7,759 nt of DNA from Spirochaeta sp. (lineage in GTDB: Bacteria; Spirochaetota; Spirochaetia; DSM-27196; Alkalispirochaetaceae). Both the position numbers and the translations under genes were made by a program. The notes beneath the pieces are model-generated. The model searched no databases. It saw only the letters and a program-made list of their open reading frames with translations, and had not been told where the DNA came from. The stretch lies in contig SKHA01000083.1 in the NCBI GenBank assembly GCA_007117185.1, positions 1 to 7,759 on the forward strand. Reading direction: 5' to 3'. Position 1 is the first letter of the stretch. The number at the start of each line of letters is the position of its first letter. Below are positions 1-5,303 of this stretch, piece by piece.

Positions 1-419
1 CTCCGCCACCGCCGCCCCCTGAAGAGCCCGAGCCGGAACCGAGGGCTCCCCTGGAAGGGCCGACCTGGGTCCTGGAATCCCAGTACGGCACGTCACGGAT
101 CAACGCCCCCCCTGCAGGGACGATCACCGTTGCGTTCAACGAGGGTGAACTGGCCGCTTTCGGGGGGGTCAACCGCATCGCCGGGCCGTACCAGCACCCC
201 CGCGCGGAGTCGCTCACCATCGGGCCGCTGGCGGTGACCCGGGCTGCCGGCCCCTTTCTGCGCTACGAAAACCAGTTCCTGGAAAACCTGGGGCTGGTCC
301 GGGGGTACTACATCACCGGGGATATCCGCGAGGAGAGTCGGCTGACCCTCTTCGGCGGCGTGGGTCGGGAAGAGATCATCCTGGCGGAGTTCGCTATTCT
401 CAACGACCCCGCACCGTAG
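1..419 (+). CDS. META (HslJ-like) domain protein, 3' part of gene
   Basis: The frame is open from base 3 to the TAG at 417-419, so this is the C-terminal 138 residues of a protein that starts before the window. It opens with a Pro/Glu-rich linker (PPPPPPEEPEPEP), then a domain of about 115 residues. The pattern fits META/DUF306 (HslJ family): TWVLESQYG at the start, then a GGVNRIAGPY stretch where the family has G-C-N-x-F-x-G, LAVTRAAGP where it has LAxTRMxCP, and a final strand LFGGVGREEIILAEF. META domains usually sit in envelope lipoproteins or periplasmic proteins, and the Pro-rich linker fits a tether, but the export signal cannot be seen here. Both positions that are Cys in typical members (GCN and MxCP) are non-Cys (Val and Gly). 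The molecular function of META domains is not well defined. The gene converges on the methyltransferase gene with a 20 bp tail overlap. The domain call is fairly sure; the role is unknown. Confidence 0.72.
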   Translation, partial: PPPPPPEEPEPEPRAPLEGPTWVLESQYGTSRINAPPAGTITVAFNEGELAAFGGVNRIAGPYQHPRAESLTIGPLAVTRAAGPFLRYENQFLENLGLVRGYYITGDIREESRLTLFGGVGREEIILAEFAILNDPAP

Positions 420-1164
420 CGATGTAGACGATTTTGCCGCTGGACCGGGAGGACCCCTCTTCCAGCACGTCCAGGGAGTCCAGCAGGTACAGTCCCGCCC
501 GCGTGAGGAGGTCTTCCACCTCATCGAATGTCCATGCCCGCTGCCGGTGGACCTCGTCCCCTTCGGGAAAGGAGAAGGTGGTGATCCCCATGGGCGGGGG
601 CCCCGCCTGGTAGCTCAGGGTCTCCCGGAAGGCGACCCCGTCGATCAGCCGGGGCTGCACCGTTCCGTGGCGGTCCAGGTACATGGTGGGGTCGTTCAGA
701 TCCACCAGCAGCACCCCCCCGGCAGCAAGGCGCGCCGCTGCGGCGGTGAAGAACGTCAGCACCTCCTCTTCCTCGTGCAGATAGTTCAGCGCGTCGTAGA
801 CGCAGGTGAACAGGTCGAAGGGCCCGTGAAAGGGTGGCTGCTCCCGGAGGTCACCAACGCGCAGGGTTGCCTCGGGCACCCGCTCCCGGGCGCGCGCGAG
901 CATCGGCTCGGAGATATCGTAGCCCCAGAGGCTCCGGGGCGGGCTGCCGCTGGCGGCCTCGCCATCCCCGCCAGCTTCGCCATCCCCGCCGAGAAAGCGC
1001 AGCAGCAGCCCCGTCCCGCAGGCGGCATCGCATATCCGGCGAAAAGGCCGCCGGTTCTCCCCCTCCATCTGCTCGATGAGCTCGGTGATGTACTGGCTGT
1101 ACTCGTACCATCCGCCGTCGTAGAACCGCGCCAGGACCTGGTACGGCTCGATCTCCCTGCTCAT
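400..1164 (-). CDS. Class I SAM-dependent methyltransferase, third gene of the threonine operon
   Basis: This 254-residue protein has a Rossmann-type methyltransferase fold. Motif I is ICDAACGTG (residues 44-52), the acidic end of strand 2 is in GYDISEPML (81-89), the next acidic position is GDLR (104-107), and motif IV lies in FDLFTCVYDALNYL (116-129). The later GGVLLVDLNDP segment (149-159) fits strand 5. The call resembles the Methyltransf_25 group; no substrate-specific motif was recognised. The loop between motif I and strand 2 carries a duplicated Gly-Asp-Gly-Glu-Ala unit encoded by an 18 bp tandem repeat. The ATG overlaps the stop of kbl as ATGA (1161-1164), so translation is probably coupled; no strong ribosome binding site of its own was seen. 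The gene order suggests a link to glycine or threonine metabolism, for example N-methylation of a small amino compound, but this is only context. A standalone small-molecule or macromolecule methyltransferase carried along in the operon is equally possible. Confidence 0.85.
   Translation of the reverse strand: MSREIEPYQVLARFYDGGWYEYSQYITELIEQMEGENRRPFRRICDAACGTGLLLRFLGGDGEAGGDGEAASGSPPRSLWGYDISEPMLARARERVPEATLRVGDLREQPPFHGPFDLFTCVYDALNYLHEEEEVLTFFTAAAARLAAGGVLLVDLNDPTMYLDRHGTVQPRLIDGVAFRETLSYQAGPPPMGITTFSFPEGDEVHRQRAWTFDEVEDLLTRAGLYLLDSLDVLEEGSSRSSGKIVYIATVRGR
959..994. repeat. Two-copy 18 bp tandem repeat inside the methyltransferase gene
   Basis: The 14 bp TCGCCATCCCCGCC occurs at 959-972 and again at 977-990, giving an 18 bp period. 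On the coding strand this is six codons, so it duplicates a Gly/Asp/Glu/Ala unit (residues about 59-70) without shifting the frame. It lies in the loop between motif I and strand 2 and looks like a recent slippage duplication. Confidence 0.75.
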
Positions 1165-2348
1165 TGCACCCGCAGGAACGCGGCGGCGGCGCGGTCAACA
1201 TGCTCTTCCGTGTGCGCCGCCGAGAGCTGGACCCTGATGCGGGCACGGCCCCGGGGCACCACCGGAAAGGCGAAGCCGATCACGTAGATCCCCTCCCCCA
1301 GCAGCCGATCTGCCATCGCCAGGGCCCGGCGCTCGTCGTAGAGCATCACCGGCAGGATGGCGGTACTGCCGGGAAGAACGTCCAGCCCGCCGTCAACCAG
1401 GGCGGAGCGCAGCCGGGCTGCCAGCTCCACCGGGCGACGGCACCGCTCCGGCTCCGCCTCGATCAGATCTATCGCCCGCAGGGTCGCTCCGGCGATCGCC
1501 GGAGCCAGGGTGTTGGAAAAAAGATACGGCCGGGAGCGCTGCCGCAGCATCTCGATGATCTCTTTGCGGCCGCTGACACACCCTCCGGAGGCCCCCCCCA
1601 GGGCCTTACCGAAGGTGGTAGTGATGATGTCGATGCGGCCCTCGAGGCCGAAGTACTCCGCGGTGCCCCGCCCCCCCGGGCCGAGGTACCCCGTGGCGTG
1701 ACAGTCGTCCACCATGATCAGCGCGTCGTGGGCCTCGGCCAGCTCGACGATCTGCGGCAACGGGGCGATATCACCGTCCATGGAGAAGACCCCGTCGGTG
1801 ACGATGAGACGGTACCGCGTGCCCGCCTCCTTCGCCGCCTTGAGCTGCGTTTCCAGGTCTTCCATGTCGGCGTGGTTGTAGCGATAGCGCTTGGCCCGGC
1901 ACAGCCGCACCCCGTCGATGATCGAGGCGTGGTTCAGCGCATCGGAGATGATCGCGTCCTCCTCACCCAGGAGGGGCTCGAAGACGCCTCCGTTGGCGTC
2001 GAACGCTGCAGCGTAGAGGATGGTGTCTTCGGTGCGCAGGAACGCGCTCATCCGCGCCTCAAGCCGGCGGTGCAGCGCGCTGGTACCGCAGATGAAGCGC
2101 ACCGAGGCGTAACCGAACCCCCACTCTTCCATCGCCTGCGCCGCGGCGGCGCGAATCCGCGGGTCGTTACCCAGCCCCAGATAGTTGTTGGCGCAGAAGT
2201 TTATCACCTCCCGGGTGGTGCCGTCGGGCATCGCCACGGTGATCACTGTGTCCTGAGGCGACTGCAGCACCCGCTCACGCTTGAACAGCCCCTCCTGTTT
2301 GAGCTGCTCAAACGTGGCGGTCAGGTCATCTTTCATCGAGCCAAACAT
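1161..2348 (-). CDS. kbl: Glycine C-acetyltransferase (2-amino-3-ketobutyrate CoA ligase)
   Basis: Pyridoxal-phosphate enzyme of the alpha-oxoamine synthase family. In the cytoplasm it cleaves 2-amino-3-oxobutyrate with CoA into glycine and acetyl-CoA, the second step of threonine breakdown. At 395 residues it is close to E. coli Kbl (398), and many stretches match it as recalled: EGLFKRER, INFCANNYLGLG (49-60), ASVRFICGT (81-89), DALNHASIIDGVRLC (136-150), TDGVFSMDG (184-192), RQRSRPYLFSN (269-279), and VVPRGRARIR near the end. The PLP lysine is K248 in TTFGKALGGASGG, and the cofactor-contacting motif is DDCHATG (214-220), with Cys as in eukaryotic GCAT rather than the E. coli Ser. The start chosen is the ATG at 2346-2348: it follows GGAGGAGG (2355-2362) by 6 nt and gives the family's usual N-terminus. 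An upstream in-frame start at 2384 would add 12 unrelated residues. The start lies 23 bp inside the dehydrogenase gene, and the stop overlaps the methyltransferase start. Confidence 0.96.
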   Translation of the reverse strand: MFGSMKDDLTATFEQLKQEGLFKRERVLQSPQDTVITVAMPDGTTREVINFCANNYLGLGNDPRIRAAAAQAMEEWGFGYASVRFICGTSALHRRLEARMSAFLRTEDTILYAAAFDANGGVFEPLLGEEDAIISDALNHASIIDGVRLCRAKRYRYNHADMEDLETQLKAAKEAGTRYRLIVTDGVFSMDGDIAPLPQIVELAEAHDALIMVDDCHATGYLGPGGRGTAEYFGLEGRIDIITTTFGKALGGASGGCVSGRKEIIEMLRQRSRPYLFSNTLAPAIAGATLRAIDLIEAEPERCRRPVELAARLRSALVDGGLDVLPGSTAILPVMLYDERRALAMADRLLGEGIYVIGFAFPVVPRGRARIRVQLSAAHTEEHVDRAAAAFLRVQ

Positions 2349-3306
2349 AGCGTGCCTCCTCCAGGCGCCGTGAGAGCGCGTCAAGCATATCCCGGGTCAT
2401 CGTATCCAGATCGTAGCGGGGCTTCCACCCCCACTCCACCCGGGCAGCGTAATCCTCCAGGCTGTTGGGCCAGGAGTTGGCGATGGACTGGCGCACCGGG
2501 TCCACCTCGTACTCGATCTCGAAATCCGGGATGTACCGGCGGATATACCCCGCCTGTTCCTCCGGGCAGAAACTCATGGCGGTGACGTTGAAGGCGTTGC
2601 GGTGGCGCAGCAGCGCCGGGTCCGCGTCCATCACCTCGATCGCCGCCCGCACCGCGTCGGGCATGTACATCATGTCCAGGTAGGTGTCGCCCTTGAGAAA
2701 ACAGCGGTACCGTCCCCGCAGGATAGCCTGGTAGTAGATGTCCACCGCGTAATCGGTGGTGCCCCCGCCGGGAGGAGTCCGGTTGGAGATGAGCCCGGGG
2801 TAGCGGACCCCCCGGGTATCCACGCCGTAGCGATGGTGGTAGTAGTCGCACAGGAGTTCGCCGGCAACCTTGGTCACCCCGTAAATCGAGGTGGGCCGCT
2901 GCAGCGTATCCTGGGGCGTCCAGTTCTTGGGAGTAGCCGGTCCGAACGCGCCGATGGAACTGGGGGTGAAGACCGCCAGCTCCATCTCCCGGGCAACCTC
3001 CAGAACCTGCACCAGCCCGTTCAGGTTGAGATCCCAGGCCAGGCGCGGGTCCTTCTCGGCGGTGGCAGAGAGGAGCGCCGCCAGGTGATACACCGTGTCG
3101 ATGCGGTGCTCCCGGGCGATCTCTGCCAGCTGACCACCGTCGCGGATATCGAAACGATAAAACGGCCCCTCTTCCACCAGGGCGGTGTTTACGTCGTCGC
3201 GGATGTCGGTAAGCACTACCTTGTTGACGCCCAGAATCCTGCGCAGCTCCAGGGCGATCTCGCTTCCCAGTTGGCCAAGGGCGCCGGTTATCAGGACCCG
3301 TTTCAT
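2326..3306 (-). CDS. tdh: L-threonine 3-dehydrogenase, SDR/epimerase type
   Basis: NAD-dependent oxidation of L-threonine to 2-amino-3-oxobutyrate, which the next gene product cleaves. The 326-residue protein is an extended short-chain dehydrogenase like the mouse and bacterial NDP-sugar-epimerase-like TDH enzymes, not the zinc-dependent E. coli type. Visible features are the Rossmann motif GALGQLG (8-14), an acidic residue after strand 2 (VLTDIRD, 31-37), FDIRD (52-56), YHLAALLS (73-80), TPSSIGAFGP (114-123), the catalytic pair Y142 and K146 in SIYGVTK, and the TDH-specific block RYPGLIS plus PPGGGTTDYAVDIYYQA (178-194), which separates it from sugar epimerases. The ATG at 3304-3306 was chosen because MKRVLITG begins the nucleotide-binding strand and a GGGGGAGGTG ribosome binding site lies just upstream, though the spacing is short. 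A longer frame to 3411 would cross the promoter region and is rejected. This is the first gene of the operon, divergent from the XRE-cupin regulator. Confidence 0.95.
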   Translation of the reverse strand: MKRVLITGALGQLGSEIALELRRILGVNKVVLTDIRDDVNTALVEEGPFYRFDIRDGGQLAEIAREHRIDTVYHLAALLSATAEKDPRLAWDLNLNGLVQVLEVAREMELAVFTPSSIGAFGPATPKNWTPQDTLQRPTSIYGVTKVAGELLCDYYHHRYGVDTRGVRYPGLISNRTPPGGGTTDYAVDIYYQAILRGRYRCFLKGDTYLDMMYMPDAVRAAIEVMDADPALLRHRNAFNVTAMSFCPEEQAGYIRRYIPDFEIEYEVDPVRQSIANSWPNSLEDYAARVEWGWKPRYDLDTMTRDMLDALSRRLEEARYVWLDER

Positions 3307-3344
3307 CACACCTCCCCCGTGCGCCCGCCCCGCTGTCTCGTTCA

Positions 3345-3358
3345 TCTGTCTTGACAGA
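3345..3358. promoter_or_regulatory. Short perfect palindrome over the -35 box
   Basis: TCTGTC-TT-GACAGA is a perfect inverted repeat with 6 bp arms and a 2 bp centre. It includes the TTGACA -35 hexamer of the regulator promoter (3351-3356) and lies about 40 bp upstream of the tdh start codon. A further copy of the half-sequence CTGTCT sits at 3333-3338, 13 bp before the one at 3346-3351. This could be an auxiliary operator or an unrelated regulator's site. It is short enough to have partly arisen by chance around the -35 sequence. Confidence 0.4.
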
Positions 3359-3379
3359 CCCCGGGTGCGCAGATACACT
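3351..3379 (+). promoter_or_regulatory. Sigma-70-type promoter of the XRE-cupin regulator gene
   Basis: A consensus -35 TTGACA (3351-3356) is followed after exactly 17 bp by TACACT (3374-3379), which matches 4 of 6 positions of the -10 consensus. Predicted transcription start is near 3386, giving a leader of about 37 nt before the regulator's ATG at 3423. The local AT-rich tract (3371-3410) stands out from the GC-rich surroundings, as expected for a promoter. Confidence 0.7.
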
Positions 3380-3404
3380 ATATCGAACTCTTGTTCAATA
3401 TAGT
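3377..3404. promoter_or_regulatory. 28 bp inverted repeat, probable operator of the XRE-cupin regulator
   Basis: The arms ACTATATCGAAC (3377-3388) and GTTCAATATAGT (3393-3404) are complementary at 11 of 12 positions around a 4 bp TCTT centre. The repeat starts in the -10 box of the rightward promoter and covers its predicted start site. It sits in the only intergenic gap between the regulator and the tdh-kbl-methyltransferase operon. Symmetric sites of this size suit dimeric XRE-family DNA-binding proteins. A bound protein would block the regulator promoter and very likely the leftward one too. That the neighbouring regulator is the ligand is inferred from position. Confidence 0.7.
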
Positions 3405-3407
3405 ATA
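3377..3407 (-). promoter_or_regulatory. Candidate -10 elements for the leftward threonine operon promoter
   Basis: On the minus strand, TATAGT (complement of 3377-3382) and TATACT (complement of 3402-3407) each match the -10 consensus at 5 of 6 positions. Neither has a good -35 at 16-18 bp. A TTGAAC hexamer (3398-3393) is followed after 17 bp only by the weak TATCTG. A promoter for tdh must lie in this gap unless it is further upstream, but which element is used cannot be decided from sequence. A weak -35 would be compatible with activator-dependent expression. Confidence 0.4.
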
Positions 3408-3422
3408 CCAAAGGTGAGGATA

Positions 3423-4007
3423 ATGGAAGAGGTCAGACAGCCCCCGCTGATCGGCGGCAACATCAGGCGGCTGCGGAAAGAAGCCGGAATAACGATGGAT
3501 GTCCTGGCGGAGCGCAGCGGTGTCTCCAAGGCGATGCTGTCGCAGATCGAATCTGAGAAGGTGAACCCCACTGTAGCCACCGTCTGGAAAATTGCCCAGG
3601 GCCTTGCGGTGGACATCAACGAGCTGCTGGCCGGTAGCACCGGTCCGGTGCGCAAGTTCCACGTCACCACCCGGGACGATATCACCGTCCTGGACAGCGA
3701 TGAGGAGGGGCTGCACATCTCGGTACTCACCCCGATACAGCTGGTGGAGGACCTGGAGATGTACCTGCTTACCTTCAAGGCTGGCGGGGCGCTCCGCTCG
3801 GCCCCCCACTTTCCCCGGACCGAGGAGTTTCTCACTGTCATCTCCGGGGCGGTACGGGTACGCGCGGGCGAGCGCGACGCCGTTCTCACCGAAGGCGACT
3901 TTATCCGCTACCAGTGCGACGTTGACCACGACATCGAAAATACCTTCCAGGGGGAGTCACGAGTTCACATGGTGGTGCGTTTCCAGAAGCGCTCCATGGG
4001 TCATTGA
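3423..4007 (+). CDS. XRE-family transcriptional regulator with C-terminal cupin domain
   Basis: A 194-residue two-domain DNA-binding regulator. Residues about 11-68 form an XRE/Cro helix-turn-helix: IGGNIRRLRKEAGITMDVLAERSGVSKAMLSQIESEKVNPT contains the typical recognition helix pattern SKAMLSQIE (35-43). Residues about 110-187 form a small cupin barrel with H129, E134/E135 and GDF...H169...N173, which fit the two cupin motifs with a possible metal or small-ligand site. Members of this architecture often control neighbouring amino-acid or polyamine catabolic genes and sense the substrate through the cupin. Here the divergent threonine operon makes threonine or a product a plausible signal, which is inferred. 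The ATG at 3423 follows AAGGTGAGG (3411-3419) closely and gives the usual short N-terminus; a start at 3351 would place the promoter inside the gene. Its last 51 bp overlap the end of the transporter gene on the other strand. Confidence 0.93.
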   Translation: MEEVRQPPLIGGNIRRLRKEAGITMDVLAERSGVSKAMLSQIESEKVNPTVATVWKIAQGLAVDINELLAGSTGPVRKFHVTTRDDITVLDSDEEGLHISVLTPIQLVEDLEMYLLTFKAGGALRSAPHFPRTEEFLTVISGAVRVRAGERDAVLTEGDFIRYQCDVDHDIENTFQGESRVHMVVRFQKRSMGH

Positions 4008-5303
4008 CAGCACCGCCACCTGAACGAGGTACGCGGAGGTGAAGGCGATCGCGGCGACCACCGTCCCGATGAGGGTGGGAACGCGGGGCAGCGCCACCAC
4101 CAGCGCGGTGAGGACCAGAGCCCCGCTGACCACCGCCAGGGAGAGCGCCACAGTCTGGCGGCGCACTACCAGAAGCCCCCCGAAATAGGCCCGGGCGGTT
4201 ACCAGCGCCGGCATCGCCACCAGGACAACGATCGCCGCCTGCGCCGGCCCGGCAAGCTCCGGCGTCAGCCCCGCCACCACCGAGAACCACCAGCGGGTGC
4301 CCCCGGTTAGCACCATCAAGAGGAGCACCGCCGTGAGAACCCCGATGAGACGTCGGGCAAACGTTGCCAGGGCCGGGCGGTTCTGCCGGTTCAGCCCCGC
4401 CTGGGCGACCACCGCCTCCTGATAGGACATGGCCAGTGAGGTGAAGAGAAAGAGAAAGCTCTGCACCACCGGCCACGCCGCCAGGGACTGCAGCGGCAGG
4501 ACCGAACGGCCTATCCCGTAGGCCATCAGCGGGCGCGAAGCCAGCGAGACGATAGAGGTCAGGGAGAGGGGAATGTAGAACGCCGACATCGAGGCGAAGG
4601 AGTCCCGGGTATCGAGGGTGGCGGTACCGCTGGCGGCAGCGGTGAACCGGGACACCACCGCGGTGCGGCAGTACCACCACGCCGCCAGCGCCCCGGCGGT
4701 CACCCCGGCAAGCAGCCCTCCGGCAGCAACCAGGTGCCCCCCGGGAACCCGGGGCCATCCCCGGTGGTGGCCCACCAGCCCCAGGGCCATCGGGGCTACC
4801 GTAGCTGCCAGACGTATTACCATCGTTCGGCCCACCAGACCGGTATGGCCCATTCGGATCAGCGTTCCCTGCCAGAACCGGCGGTACCCGACCAGCGCCG
4901 AGAAGGGAATCAGCAGGAGAAAGACCTGGTGTGCCGCCGTCACCACCTGCGGTGGCGCTCCCAGCACTCTCCCCACCAGGGGATAGAAGATCACCGGCAG
5001 GCTGACCACCAGGTGGAGCACCGTCAGCCCCGCCGCCCACAGGTGCATGTACACAAGCCAGCGGCGATACGAGGCGGCGCCGCGAACCATGGCGGTGGCC
5101 GCGGCGAGCATCTGCAGAATAGGACTCTCGATGAGCAGCACCAGCGCCCAGGTTACCTCGAACGCCGCGAGGTGCCGCGTCGCTTCCGGCAGACGGGCCA
5201 TCACCGCGTTGAGAATGGGCTGCTCGATCCCCATAATCAGCCACATCAGCGCCAGGGGCAGCCAGAAGAGAAAGAGCTGTCGCTGGGTTATCTCACTCGT
5301 CAA
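3957..5303 (-). CDS. Polytopic membrane transporter, MATE/MOP superfamily, ANK-like
   Basis: A 448-residue integral membrane protein with about 12 hydrophobic segments, for example at 10-30, 46-70, 84-108, 126-146, 160-178, 190-212, 239-260, 270-294, 318-343, 354-380, 386-405 and 411-434. Length and two-fold six-helix pattern fit the MOP flippase/MATE exporter superfamily. The N-terminus resembles progressive ankylosis (ANKH) proteins: GIEQPILNAVMA compares with the GEQALNRGIAA stretch I recall there, followed by a helix ending IESPIL. Acidic residues E27, E59 and E296 fall in or beside membrane segments and could bind cations or substrate. ANK proteins are linked to export of small anions such as pyrophosphate, ATP or citrate; the substrate here is unknown. 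The frame begins at TTG (5301-5303), 11 bp before the end of the upstream hydrolase gene, with no clear ribosome binding site, so translational coupling is likely and the exact start is uncertain. Confidence 0.8.
   Translation of the reverse strand: MTSEITQRQLFLFWLPLALMWLIMGIEQPILNAVMARLPEATRHLAAFEVTWALVLLIESPILQMLAAATAMVRGAASYRRWLVYMHLWAAGLTVLHLVVSLPVIFYPLVGRVLGAPPQVVTAAHQVFLLLIPFSALVGYRRFWQGTLIRMGHTGLVGRTMVIRLAATVAPMALGLVGHHRGWPRVPGGHLVAAGGLLAGVTAGALAAWWYCRTAVVSRFTAAASGTATLDTRDSFASMSAFYIPLSLTSIVSLASRPLMAYGIGRSVLPLQSLAAWPVVQSFLFLFTSLAMSYQEAVVAQAGLNRQNRPALATFARRLIGVLTAVLLLMVLTGGTRWWFSVVAGLTPELAGPAQAAIVVLVAMPALVTARAYFGGLLVVRRQTVALSLAVVSGALVLTALVVALPRVPTLIGTVVAAIAFTSAYLVQVAVLSMTHGALLETHHHVNS

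Noticed and set aside
547..1287. Plus-strand open frame (246 codons) opposite the methyltransferase
   Set aside because: Shadow of the real minus-strand gene; no recognisable motifs and biased composition.
1164..2585. Long plus-strand open frame (473 codons) opposite kbl and tdh
   Set aside because: Lies antisense to two strongly recognised genes; its translation is rich in Arg, Gly, Pro and His with no domain pattern, as expected from GC-rich codon bias.
3307..3411. Extended N-terminus of the threonine dehydrogenase from a start at 3411
   Set aside because: It would cross the promoter and operator region and add 35 residues before a perfect Rossmann start; the ATG at 3306 has a ribosome binding site.
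3307..3422. Possible glycine riboswitch in the leader of the threonine operon
   Set aside because: The gap is only 116 bp and shows promoter and palindrome elements but no tandem aptamer-like structure.
3990..4030. Possible bidirectional terminator at the regulator/transporter junction
   Set aside because: No stable GC stem followed by a T run was found on either strand.
3901..5244. Minus-strand open frame (447 codons) in another frame of the transporter gene
   Set aside because: Gly/Pro/Arg/Ala-rich with no hydrophobic pattern, whereas the competing frame gives a coherent 12-segment membrane protein.
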